Shown here: positions 33,456-41,472 of the stretch, piece by piece | Layout of the letters: every line of letters starts with the position of its first letter | How positions within the stretch are numbered: the first letter of the stretch is position 1 | Source of the DNA: DASQYE01 sp036389675 | GTDB taxonomy: Bacteria; Acidobacteriota; Blastocatellia; Pyrinomonadales; Pyrinomonadaceae | Length of the DNA stretch: 64,000 nt | Assembly: GCA_036389675.1 (NCBI GenBank) | Contig: DASVWI010000012.1 | Location: 310,001 to 374,000, forward strand | Reading direction: 5' to 3' | The notes under the pieces: generated by a model | The model's database searches: none | Told to the model about the DNA's origin: nothing | What the model saw: the letters and a program-made list of their open reading frames with translations, nothing else | Made by a program: the position numbers and the translations under genes

Positions 33456-36400
33456 ATGAGAAGAGATCGAAGAGATCAACGCCATGCACTTCAAGCGCGC
33501 TTTAATTCGCCCGCCCCGTCATTATTCGGCCCATACAGGACGTATGGCATCAGCTTACTCTTAGCAGCAGTCCTGCTCGTCGGCTTGCCCCTCTACTTTA
33601 GAGTGATCGCGGCGGACGGCGACCTGGACCCGACCTTCGGCACGGGCGGCAGGGTCACTACCTCTTTTCCGGGCGGACTGGACACGGCCAGAGATACGGC
33701 TGTGCAGGCGGACGGCAAAATTGTCGTCGCCGGGTTCTCGGGCTCAGACTTTGCGCTCACACGCTACAACACGGACGGAAGTCTGGATACGACTTTCGGC
33801 GCAGGCGGCAGGGTTCATACAGACTTCCCGCTCGGCCTCGGCGGTGCTGCTAATGCGCTCGTCATCCAGCCGGACGGCAAGATCGTCGCGGGCGGCTCGG
33901 CCACAGACCCCGCCAACACCCTGCACGGCGTCTTTGCGCTCGTGCGCTACAACGCGGACGGATCACTGGACACCACCTTCGACACGGACGGGCGCGTCGT
34001 GACCTCTTTCCCCAACAGCATCGGCGCTCAGATTAACGCCCTTGCCCTGCAGCCCGACGGCAGGATCGTAGCGGCAGGCTCAAGCACCGACGCCACAACT
34101 TTCGCCTCGGTCTTTGCGCTTGCGCGCTACAACACCACGGGCTCGCTCGACACCTCCTTCGACACGGACGGGAGCGTGACCACGGACATCCCCGGCCTCA
34201 CCTTTGAAGAAGCCCACGCCGTCGCCATACAGGCGAACGGGCGCATCGTCGTCGCAGGTCTGGGTAACGCCGCGTTCCTGCTCACGCGCTACAACACGGA
34301 CGGCTCGCTCGATAGCGGCGCGGCAGGCGACTCAACACCCGGCGACACCTTCGGCACGGGCGGCATAGTGACGACAGCCTTCGGCGGCACTTTTGAAGAG
34401 GCCAACGGGCTCGCCATTCAAACCGACGGCAAGATCGTCGCTGTGGGTGAGACGGCCAGAAGCGTCGCTTCTGAAGACAACTTCGCGCTCGCGCGTTACA
34501 ACACGGACGGTTCGCTTGATAACAGCTTCGACGGAGACGGCAAGGTCATCACAGATTTTGGCCTTGTGGACTCTGCCAGCGATGTGGTCATACAGACGGA
34601 CGGCAAGATCGTCGCGGCGGGCCGTGCGGGCACTATACCCGCAGGCTCTTTCTTTGCCCTCGCGCGCTACGACACTACGGGCGCGCTCGATAACACGTTC
34701 GATGGGGACGGCAAAGTTACCACGGACTTTTCCGGCGGGCGCTTTGGTCTCGGCGCGCAGGCCGTGGCCCTGCAAGCGGACGGTAAGATCGTCGCCGCGG
34801 GCGACGCCAACATCACGGGTCAGCGCGATTTCGGAGTCGCGCGCTACACCAGCACGGGCGCGCTCGACACCACCTTCGATGCGGACGGCAAGGTCATGAC
34901 GGATTTTGCGCTCAACGAAGACGGCATCAACGAGCTTCTCATACAGCCGGACGGACGACTCGTCGCCGTCGGACTCAATGTTCCGTTCATACGCCTGAGT
35001 CAGGCGCAAGACCTTAATTTCCAGCTCGCGCGCTACAACACCAACGGCTCTCTGGACACAGGCTTCGGCTCAGGCGGAATCGTCCAGACGGACTTCGCGT
35101 CAAACGGCGACGACTTCGCGAACGGCGCTGCCCTGCAAGCGGACGGTCGTATCGTCGTCGTCGGGCAGACCGGAGCGCACTTCAGTCAAATTCCCAGCGC
35201 CGACACCTCCTTCGCCATCGCGCGCTACAACGCTGACGGCTCGCTCGACACCTCCTTCGACGCGGACGGTCGGGCCACGGTTGACTTCGGCACGACGCAT
35301 GACGCGGCGGTCGCCGTCGCCGTTCAGTCCAACGGCAAGATAGTCGTCGCAGGCACGAACGGCAGCGACTTCGCCATCGCGCGACTGAACACGGACGGCT
35401 CGCTCGACACCTCCTTCGACACTGACGGCAAGCTGACGACCGACTTCAACGGCGGCGCGGACACGGCCAACGCCGTTGTGATTCAAGCCGACGGCAAGAT
35501 CGTCGCGGCGGGCGGGGCAGCAAACGGTGAGTTCTTCGGGCTCGCGCGCTACAACACCACGGGCGCGCTCGACACCTCCTTCGACGGCGACGGCCTCGTG
35601 ACGACGGATTTCAACACCGGCTCAGACGTTATCAGAGACCTCGTCATACAGCCTGACGGAAAGCTACTGGCGGCTGGCGTCGGAAAAAGCAGCACGTCCC
35701 CGTCCGGTCAGGACTTCGCGCTTGCGCGCTACAACACTTCGGGCACGCTCGACACCTCCTTCGGAACAGGGGGCAGGGTGACGACAGACTTCGGCGGCGC
35801 TGACACAGCCGAGGATATTGCCCTACAGTCGGACGGCAAGATCGTGGCCGCCGGCTTCTACGACAATCTCCTCCCCTCGCCGCCCAACGGCACAGCTTCC
35901 GTATACTTCGCGCTTGCGCGCTACAACACTTCGGGCACGCTCGACGCGTCCTTCGGAACAGGGGGCAAGGTCACGACAGACTTCTTCGGCATTTTTCAGG
36001 AGGCCCACGCCGTAGCCATTCAAGCGGACGGCAAGATCGTCGCCGCTGGTAACACCGACACGGGCAGCAGCCGCGACTTCGCCCTCGCCCGCTATCAGTC
36101 CACGGCTGTCACAACGCCGACGCCCACCCCAACGCCGACGCCGACCCCAACGCCAACGCCGACAACCGTGCAGTTCGGTCAGGCAAGCTACAGCATTCAG
36201 GAAGACTGCACGGCGCTCGTCCTAAACATCACGCGCACGGGCGACGCTTCCGGCACAACCATAGTTGACTATCAAACGGTGGACGGCACGGCCTCGCAGA
36301 GGATGGACTATAATCTGGCGCTGGGTCGTCTGACCTTCGTGCCCGGCGAGACACAGAAGACCCTCTCTCTGCTCATCAACGAAGACTCCAAAGTAGAGGG

Positions 36401-37211
36401 CACGGAACAGTTCACCGTCAGCCTGAGCAATCCTACGGGCGGAACTCTCGGCACGCCCTCGACGGCCACCGTACAGATACTGGATGACGCGCCGGAGTCA
36501 ACCGGCAACGTCCTCGACGAGACCCCCGTTTTCGTCTGCCAGCATTACCACGACTTCCTCAACCGCCAGCCCGAGCCCGGGGGCTTTCAAGGCTGGCAAG
36601 CCACGCTCAATAACTGCCCGCCGTCGGGCCGCGATGCGAACAACAACTTCTGCGACCGCATAGAGGTCTCGGCGGCCTTCTACCGCTCGGAGGAGTTTCA
36701 GGTCAGGGGCTATTTCCTCTACCGCTTCTATTCGGTCGCCTTCGGGCGGATTCCGCACTACACGGAATTTATGATGGATTTGAGCCGCACCACAGGCTTT
36801 TTGACTGAGCAGGAGGTGGAGGCCGGGCGTGTGGCTTTCATCAACGAGTTCATGTCCCGGCAGGAGTTCAGGAGTAAATACGACTCACAGACAGACCCTG
36901 CGGCCTACGTCAACCTCCTCGAACAGACCGCGGGCGTAACGCTCACGAACAAGCAAGCGCTGATCGATGATCTGGCACAGGGAAGGAAAGACCGCGCTCA
37001 GGTCTTAAGAGCGATAGTCGAAAGCGAGGTCGTGAGGGTCAAGTTCTACAACGAAGCCTTCGTCGTCGCAGAATACTTCGGCTACCTGCGGCGCGACCCT
37101 GACATTCTCTACCTGAACTGGATACAGACCCTCAATCAGACGAACGACTACCGCCTGCTCGTCAACGGCTTCCTGAACTCCGCCGAATACAGGCAGCGCT
37201 TCGGGCCTTAG
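33456..37211 (+). CDS. Surface protein with delta-60 repeats, Calx-beta domain and DUF4214
   Basis: The 1251-residue protein has an N-terminal membrane or signal segment (about 25-48). About 14-16 delta-60 repeats follow (about 50-880), each carrying LDTTFGTGGRVTTDF-like and QADGKIVAAG-like strands, which form a beta-propeller. A (TP)n linker (about 884-900), a Calx-beta domain (about 903-1010, ITRTGDASGTTIVDYQT) and DUF4214 (about 1025-1250, YHDFLNRQPEPGG) close it. AAGGAG lies upstream of the ATG. The repeats are also highly conserved at DNA level, implying recent internal duplication or conversion. Likely exported and involved in surface binding; the ligand is unknown. Confidence 0.9.
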   Translation: MRRDRRDQRHALQARFNSPAPSLFGPYRTYGISLLLAAVLLVGLPLYFRVIAADGDLDPTFGTGGRVTTSFPGGLDTARDTAVQADGKIVVAGFSGSDFALTRYNTDGSLDTTFGAGGRVHTDFPLGLGGAANALVIQPDGKIVAGGSATDPANTLHGVFALVRYNADGSLDTTFDTDGRVVTSFPNSIGAQINALALQPDGRIVAAGSSTDATTFASVFALARYNTTGSLDTSFDTDGSVTTDIPGLTFEEAHAVAIQANGRIVVAGLGNAAFLLTRYNTDGSLDSGAAGDSTPGDTFGTGGIVTTAFGGTFEEANGLAIQTDGKIVAVGETARSVASEDNFALARYNTDGSLDNSFDGDGKVITDFGLVDSASDVVIQTDGKIVAAGRAGTIPAGSFFALARYDTTGALDNTFDGDGKVTTDFSGGRFGLGAQAVALQADGKIVAAGDANITGQRDFGVARYTSTGALDTTFDADGKVMTDFALNEDGINELLIQPDGRLVAVGLNVPFIRLSQAQDLNFQLARYNTNGSLDTGFGSGGIVQTDFASNGDDFANGAALQADGRIVVVGQTGAHFSQIPSADTSFAIARYNADGSLDTSFDADGRATVDFGTTHDAAVAVAVQSNGKIVVAGTNGSDFAIARLNTDGSLDTSFDTDGKLTTDFNGGADTANAVVIQADGKIVAAGGAANGEFFGLARYNTTGALDTSFDGDGLVTTDFNTGSDVIRDLVIQPDGKLLAAGVGKSSTSPSGQDFALARYNTSGTLDTSFGTGGRVTTDFGGADTAEDIALQSDGKIVAAGFYDNLLPSPPNGTASVYFALARYNTSGTLDASFGTGGKVTTDFFGIFQEAHAVAIQADGKIVAAGNTDTGSSRDFALARYQSTAVTTPTPTPTPTPTPTPTPTTVQFGQASYSIQEDCTALVLNITRTGDASGTTIVDYQTVDGTASQRMDYNLALGRLTFVPGETQKTLSLLINEDSKVEGTEQFTVSLSNPTGGTLGTPSTATVQILDDAPESTGNVLDETPVFVCQHYHDFLNRQPEPGGFQGWQATLNNCPPSGRDANNNFCDRIEVSAAFYRSEEFQVRGYFLYRFYSVAFGRIPHYTEFMMDLSRTTGFLTEQEVEAGRVAFINEFMSRQEFRSKYDSQTDPAAYVNLLEQTAGVTLTNKQALIDDLAQGRKDRAQVLRAIVESEVVRVKFYNEAFVVAEYFGYLRRDPDILYLNWIQTLNQTNDYRLLVNGFLNSAEYRQRFGP
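36118..36167 (+). repeat. Short (CCGACG/CCCCAA)n-type tract encoding Thr-Pro linker
   Basis: Repeated ACGCCGACGCC-like and ACCCCAACG-like hexamers encode eight Thr-Pro pairs between the delta-60 array and the Calx-beta domain. It is a low-complexity extended linker and can change length by slippage. Confidence 0.8.
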
Positions 37212-37230
37212 AGATTAAAATCAAACAGGA

Positions 37231-37340
37231 TTAAAGCAAGGATGAAGGATGAAGGCGGAAGGATGAAAGAAATGCTGAAAGGAATGCTTCTCTTTCTTGA
37301 AAGCTTTTACTTCATCCTTCCGCCTTCATCCTTGCTTTAA
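37231..37340. repeat. Dispersed palindromic repeat, copy C
   Basis: The left arm starts TTAAAGCAAGGATGAAGG and the right arm ends CCTTCATCCTTGCTTTAA. The outer 30 bases pair apart from a 7-base unit (ATCCTTC) present once more on the left. The centre carries GGAATGCTTC and AAGCTTTTAC as in the other copies. It spans the convergent gap after the delta-60 gene, may act as a terminator, and supplies the stop codon of the next gene. Confidence 0.8.
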
Positions 37341-38029
37341 CTTGCAGGTGCGGGAGGTTGAGCGTCTGGTGGGGATGTAGAGCGGGCAGCACGTCGCGGC
37401 GGGCGCTCTATATGACTTGCGCTGAGCCATGCTGCCAGAGAGGCATGATCTGTTGCCAGCTTATTACGCATGATTGCGTCCAGCTCGCGCACGATGCTCA
37501 CGCCGCGCTCTATGGCATCATCGAGCGCGGCGGTTGCCGCCACCTGCGCTTCGCGTTTCTGAATCTGCTGGTTGACGGCTTCCTCAAACGCTTCTATGTC
37601 GGCTGCGAGGTCGTCCAGAAAATCGTCCGGCAGCCCGCGCCGCGTGAATTCCGCTTTCAGGGGCAGGGCGTCTGCCGCGAAAGCTCTTGCCATTGCGAGC
37701 AATGCCTGATCCGAGATGCTGCGCGGGGCGCGAAACTTATTTTCGAGGCCGGGTATGGTGCGTGCCATCACGCGCGCCGTGCGGCTGATGGCTTCAAGGT
37801 CGCGACGCAGCTCATCGCGCGCAGCCGACTTGCTCCCGGTGCTTTCCATTGACGCGCTCTGCCCGGAAGCTTGCGCCGCAGTGTGCCCGTCAATCTCTGC
37901 GATGATGCCGTTGAGGCCGGCAAACAACTCGCCCGCCAGCGTCGTCTGCGGAAACTCTGCCTCGCGGCTCGCGCCGAATTCGCGCACGCGCAGAAACGTC
38001 TCGTATCTAAGTCTTTCCGTATCTTTCAT
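37337..38029 (-). CDS. Conserved-looking hypothetical helical protein
   Basis: The 230-residue product starts MKDTERLRYETFLRVREFG and is largely alpha-helical and acidic. A Pro-rich tail (PPDAQPPAPAS) encodes its last residues. AAAAGGAG stands 6 bases before the ATG, supporting expression. No signal peptide, membrane segment or recognised domain is visible. The stop lies in palindromic repeat copy C. Function unknown. Confidence 0.75.
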   Translation of the reverse strand: MKDTERLRYETFLRVREFGASREAEFPQTTLAGELFAGLNGIIAEIDGHTAAQASGQSASMESTGSKSAARDELRRDLEAISRTARVMARTIPGLENKFRAPRSISDQALLAMARAFAADALPLKAEFTRRGLPDDFLDDLAADIEAFEEAVNQQIQKREAQVAATAALDDAIERGVSIVRELDAIMRNKLATDHASLAAWLSASHIERPPRRAARSTSPPDAQPPAPAS

Positions 38030-38207
38030 GAGGTCTCCTTTTCAGGTGAAGGATTAAGGAAAATTTGAGCGTCAGGTGGCGAGGATGCCTCGAACGCCCG
38101 CGTGGTGATAGGGGCGTGACAGCAAGAGTGGCCGCCCGTCGGCGCGGATTATACTCTCGGCAGCCACGCGCTTAAAACCTTTTTCTACGCTCTCAAGACT
38201 TTTCACC

Positions 38208-38438
38208 CTGCCTGACTCGTCTCTCACACTGTCCGAACCAAGTTTCACTCTGTCTGAGCGATGTTTCGCGCTGTCTGAGCCATCTTTGCGCCTGTCTGAA
38301 CCGCCTCACGCACCGTCTGAGCCGTCTGTGACGCTGTATGAAGAGGCTTTCGCGCTGTATGAAAGGGGTTTGACGCTGTATGAACGAGCTATGCGGCTGT
38401 CTGAACAGGCTCTGCTTCTGTCTAAACGGTTGTTTTGC
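38208..38438 (+). repeat. 21-bp tandem repeat array, 11 units, open in one frame
   Basis: CTGTCTGA-like cores (CTG, CCG or variants followed by TCTGA, TATGA or TCCGA) recur at 38208, 38229, 38250, 38271, 38292, 38313, 38334, 38355, 38376, 38397 and 38418, exactly 21 bases apart. Units diverge but spacing never slips, and one forward frame has no stop. It translates to heptads of the form T-L-S/Y-E-x-x-F/L. Constant spacing that is a multiple of three could mean a translated heptad coil or a protein-bound DNA array. No start with a ribosome-binding site is evident. Confidence 0.8.
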
Positions 38439-38544
38439 TTGAATTTAAAGGAAACTGACCGAAATTACGGGCCGGAAGCCTATCCGCGTTCGACTGCAGC
38501 CAAATCCCGACCCTGTTCGATTGAATCTACTTTACGGAAAGCAA

Positions 38545-38573
38545 GGCCGCCACGTCTCCCAACCGTGGCGGCC
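38545..38573. terminator. GC-rich hairpin, possible terminator without T-run
   Basis: GGCCGCCACG and CGTGGCGGCC pair perfectly over 10 bp with a 9-base loop. There is no T-tract after it, so intrinsic termination is uncertain. It lies about 107 bases downstream of the 21-bp array. Confidence 0.4.
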
Positions 38574-38788
38574 TCCCCGCACAGCCCGCCCCTCACCATA
38601 GCAGGCGTGCAGCGGGAGCGCGACAACCCCCCTGCGCGCGCTCCCCGACAAATTTGGCTATAAAATTGGTGAGGTCATAAGGTAATGAAAACTATGCACG
38701 CTCTCTGCTATGATGGCGCGCGTTCCAGTCTTTGAAAATCAAAACAACGGCCAATGCGACGGCTCAACCCTCAACCTCAAGACGAGTA

Positions 38789-38914
38789 ATGAGCATCGCC
38801 GTTGAGCATGAAAGGTTCATACTCACGGCGGCAATCGGTTGCAAAGGCATTCTAATCCTATTTTGGATTAGTAGCAAGATAATTTCGGCTCTTTCGTTAG
38901 GAGATAGCTTCTAA
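38789..38914 (+). CDS. Possible 41-residue hydrophobic peptide overlapping the XRE gene
   Basis: The frame from ATG 38789 encodes a basic/polar start and a hydrophobic stretch (ILTAAIGCKGILILFWISS). Its stop shares a base with the start of the regulator gene (TAATG), an arrangement typical of coupled genes. There is no good ribosome-binding site and no known family. The operator-like palindrome lies within it, which argues it may instead be the regulator's leader. Confidence 0.2.
   Translation: MSIAVEHERFILTAAIGCKGILILFWISSKIISALSLGDSF
38852..38871. promoter_or_regulatory. Palindromic operator candidate upstream of XRE regulator
   Basis: CTAATCC and GGATTAG are perfect inverted arms around a 6-base spacer, about 43 bases before the ATG of the XRE gene. 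The position and symmetry fit autoregulation by a dimeric XRE protein. Confidence 0.45.
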
Positions 38915-39201
38915 TGGGAAGGGCTGCGCGTTTGAGGTCTGAGCGTCTTGCCGAAAAGCTGCGGCAAATCCGCGAAGCTTTGGGCCTTTCACAGAACGAG
39001 CTCATCCGGCGATTAGGTCTCGAAGAACTGATTTACCAGAGCAACATTTCCGGCTACGAATCCGGCGAGCGCGAGCCACCCCTACCGATACTTCTGAAAT
39101 ACGCCCAAGCCGCGGGCATCTGCCTCGACGTGCTTGTTGACGATGAGCTTGACCTACCAGCCAGATTGCCGGGCAAACCGAAGCACGACGGTAAGCGTTG
39201 A
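38914..39201 (+). CDS. XRE-family helix-turn-helix regulator
   Basis: The 95-residue protein has a Cro/C1-type HTH: LRQIREALGLSQNELIRRLGL, then SNISGYESGEREPPLPILLKYA as recognition helix and follow-on, and a short acidic tail with LDVLVDDELDLP. TAGGAG lies upstream of the ATG. The gene faces a decayed DUF4926-like gene and, beyond it, a restriction-modification pair on the opposite strand. It could be an orphan antitoxin-type regulator or an R-M control protein. Autoregulation is suggested by the upstream palindrome. Confidence 0.85.
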   Translation: MGRAARLRSERLAEKLRQIREALGLSQNELIRRLGLEELIYQSNISGYESGEREPPLPILLKYAQAAGICLDVLVDDELDLPARLPGKPKHDGKR

Positions 39202-39249
39202 TGTTCCTGCAAGGCAAATTACATTACTAAGCTTTGCTGACGCTGCTTC

Positions 39250-39460
39250 TTATCTGAATCGCAAGGGGATAAGGTGCGTTGAATCCATGATGCTGGAAAG
39301 AATATAGACCTGACCCGACTCATCAACGAACTCGACCATATAACGGCCGGATGCTCTTCCTTAGCCCCAACCCTGAATGACTATTCTGACAGCGCCGCGC
39401 TGTAACGGGGGCGGGTAGATTAACCACGAGAGCAAGCACATCTAAGCTTTTAATTATCAT
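39250..39460 (-). pseudogene. Decayed DUF4926-like gene (frameshift plus internal stop)
   Basis: From ATG 39460, after AAGG, the frame reads MIIKSLDVLALVVNLPAP and then shifts at a C-rich run. The next frame reads PLQRGAVRIVIQGWG, meets a TAA, and continues GRYMVEFVDESGQVYIL to a final stop. Joined, the pieces match the pattern of the small DUF4926 family (LDVVALTxDLP..L.RGxVGTVVxxY...YEVEFVDxxGxT), quoted from memory. Two lesions make it a likely pseudogene. The first lies in a homopolymer and could be a sequencing error. It explains the gap before the R-M pair. Confidence 0.6.
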
Positions 39461-39536
39461 CTACCCTTATGAATTGCTTGGGTTCACGGTGAAATACGCG
39501 GGCTAGAATCACGGGCTGGAAACGCATTGAGGGCCG

Positions 39537-40436
39537 TTACAGGTTGTTCATCTTCTTTCTAATTTCTTCCTTCCTCATTTTCTCTTCTTTCTGACGTTTC
39601 TTCTCTTCTTTCTTTCTCTTGAAGTACTCAGCGCACTCACCAGTCCTTTTCTCTGTAGGAAATACAATTTCACTCTTTCCGCGTCTAGATACGTAATCTA
39701 CGAGTCTTGTCCAATCAATCAACCCTTCTTCGTCTAAAAATATATTGCTGAACTCTTTAACCATGCTATTAACTTTTCCGTCGTAAGTACGCTTGAACTC
39801 TTCGTCGCGTGTCCGCGCTTCTTCATCAATCGGTTTGATTATTTCACGATACATATCATCGTCATCCGAAACGAAGTCCCAAAAGTCTTGCCCCGCATAT
39901 TTGTAATAACTTTTCTGCGGGTCTTTATTCTCTTTGAAAGGTTTTGCTTCTTTCCCATAAATGCAACCGTTGACCGCGACTATTTTTTTCGTCACTCCTT
40001 TCTCCTTCAGAAAATCTCGCGCCGCTTTGAAGTTGTCTCGCATCCTATTAACCTGATCGCTGTTGCCCCAGTTGGTGCCGGACTTAATGCCGACAATGTA
40101 ATAAATATTATCGCGCTCGAACTCCAAATCTATGCTCGGAAGTCCTGATTTGAAACCGCCATACAGTTTCTCGCTAACGTAGATAGCGAACGTTTCGAGT
40201 TTGTTCCCGAACATCGTTTCTTCTTGTGAAGATAGGAAAGCATCAACGATGCTATGCACCAGCTCATTGGGTGACGCTATGTTTTTGGCTTTGAGTAAAT
40301 AAGGATTTTTCCGCCTCAGAATGTCCGATAGACTCATGTCACATCGCAGATACATTAATCGTTCATAATAGAAAGGCGTAACCACATTTTCGGCCAGAAA
40401 CTTATAGTAGTCTTGGTACTGTTCATCATTAGTCAT
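39537..40436 (-). CDS. Type II restriction endonuclease, PmeII-like family
   Basis: The 299-residue nuclease has Glu81 (KLETFAIYV), Asp103/Glu105 (PSIDLEFERDN) and GIKSGTNWGNS with Lys118. This is the IDLEF...IKSGPNWGNS block I associate with the PmeII-type family, a PD-(D/E)xK variant in which the acidic residue before the lysine is replaced. The C-terminus is a highly charged Lys/Glu/Arg helix (about 272-299). Base composition is clearly AT-richer than the neighbours, suggesting horizontal acquisition. The start overlaps the stop of the methylase gene (ATGA). Confidence 0.82.
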   Translation of the reverse strand: MTNDEQYQDYYKFLAENVVTPFYYERLMYLRCDMSLSDILRRKNPYLLKAKNIASPNELVHSIVDAFLSSQEETMFGNKLETFAIYVSEKLYGGFKSGLPSIDLEFERDNIYYIVGIKSGTNWGNSDQVNRMRDNFKAARDFLKEKGVTKKIVAVNGCIYGKEAKPFKENKDPQKSYYKYAGQDFWDFVSDDDDMYREIIKPIDEEARTRDEEFKRTYDGKVNSMVKEFSNIFLDEEGLIDWTRLVDYVSRRGKSEIVFPTEKRTGECAEYFKRKKEEKKRQKEEKMRKEEIRKKMNNL

Positions 40437-41287
40437 ATCAGCTTTCTTTGAACGGGAATTCTCTTGGCACTGTTGATATTTGATAGACCTTCTTGGAAGT
40501 ACTCGTCTTTGAGTTCAATACCTATGTATTTCCTACCCATCTCATAAGCTGCAACGCAGGTTGTACCACTTCCTGCGAAGGGATCAAGCACAAGGTCGCC
40601 GTCTTCCGTGAAGAGCTTAATAAACCATGTCGGCAGTTCTTTCGGGAAAGCGGCACTATGATTCTTGTTGCCGCATTCTGTAGCTAGGTGCAGAACATTG
40701 TTCGGGTACGCCATATCTCGACCCACCCAGTTGGCGATGTTCTTACCAAAGCCGCTGCCGGCCTGTGAGTTGAACCTTTTGCTGTCATTCTCGCTTAAAT
40801 TCTTGAGCCTTGTCTTAGCCCAATCACCGGTTGGAACCATGACCGCTTCTTGATACATTTTGAACTTCTTTTGTTTGGTGAAATGTAAACATCGCTCCCA
40901 AGCATCACGAAAGCGATTAGGCCACTTACCCGGCGCGCAGTTCTTTTTGTGCCACATATACTCTTCTGTCCACAGCCAGCCCTGCCGCTTGAGTGCAAGA
41001 ATTAATTCTAGTACATAAGTATGTCGCTCACCATCAACGACTTTCTCCTTAATATTAAGTATGAACGATCCGTCATTCTTAAGTACACGCTTCAACTGCG
41101 TAGCGACAGGCAAGAACCATTCAACGTATTTGTCTGGATGGATGCCACCATATGTATTTTTTCGACTATCAGCATAAGGCGGTGACGTTACAATCAAATC
41201 AATACAAGCGTCTGGTAGTGTCGGTAACACTTCAATGCAGTCGCCTCTATGCAAAGTGTTGGCTATATTCATTAAATCGGCGTTCAT
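40433..41287 (-). CDS. Site-specific DNA methyltransferase, beta class (probable N4-cytosine)
   Basis: The 284-residue enzyme of the N6_N4_Mtase family has catalytic TSPPYADSR (34-42) before the AdoMet loop DPFAGSGTT (near 237-245). That is the beta-class order, and SPPY is most common in N4-cytosine methylases, though N6-adenine is possible. It precedes and overlaps the PmeII-like nuclease by 4 bases; methylase-first order lets protection build before cutting. AT-rich composition matches the nuclease gene, so the pair moved together. Likely acts on the same site as the nuclease. Confidence 0.9.
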   Translation of the reverse strand: MNADLMNIANTLHRGDCIEVLPTLPDACIDLIVTSPPYADSRKNTYGGIHPDKYVEWFLPVATQLKRVLKNDGSFILNIKEKVVDGERHTYVLELILALKRQGWLWTEEYMWHKKNCAPGKWPNRFRDAWERCLHFTKQKKFKMYQEAVMVPTGDWAKTRLKNLSENDSKRFNSQAGSGFGKNIANWVGRDMAYPNNVLHLATECGNKNHSAAFPKELPTWFIKLFTEDGDLVLDPFAGSGTTCVAAYEMGRKYIGIELKDEYFQEGLSNINSAKRIPVQRKLI

Positions 41288-41425
41288 TCGACTTCGCTTG
41301 GGAGATTAATGGATTGGCAATGCAACTCTAGAGCAAGGCAACTTGGCAAATCAAGCAAAATTCTGAGCTTTGGCGCTGCTTTGTAATTATATGCGCTCGG
41401 CAGGAGAGTGCAGAAGAAAAGATTG

Positions 41426-41447
41426 AGGCCGCTCATGTGAGCGGCCT
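41426..41447. terminator. Terminator hairpin downstream of tRNA-Asn
   Basis: AGGCCGCTCA and TGAGCGGCCT form a perfect 10-bp stem with a 2-base centre, with T-rich sequence on both sides (TTATTCTT on plus; TCAATCTTTTC on minus). It lies 26 bases beyond the 3' end of the tRNA gene on the minus strand. Confidence 0.65.
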
Positions 41448-41472
41448 TATTCTTCAACTATGGAAATTTAAA

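Larger units (their letters stand above)
38030..38913. other. 884-base intergenic region with 21-bp array, hairpin and operator-like palindrome
   Basis: This is the longest gap in the window without a firm gene. In order it holds unremarkable sequence, an 11-unit 21-bp array (38208-38438), a GC-rich hairpin (38545-38573), a possible small hydrophobic frame (38789-38914) and a palindrome (38852-38871) before the XRE gene. Confidence 0.6.

Noticed and set aside
36118..36167. TP-encoding tract as an intergenic microsatellite
   Set aside because: It is in frame within the delta-60/Calx-beta protein and serves as a linker.
38208..38438. 21-bp array as a CRISPR
   Set aside because: Units are contiguous and diverged with no spacers of 30-40 bases, and no cas genes are present.
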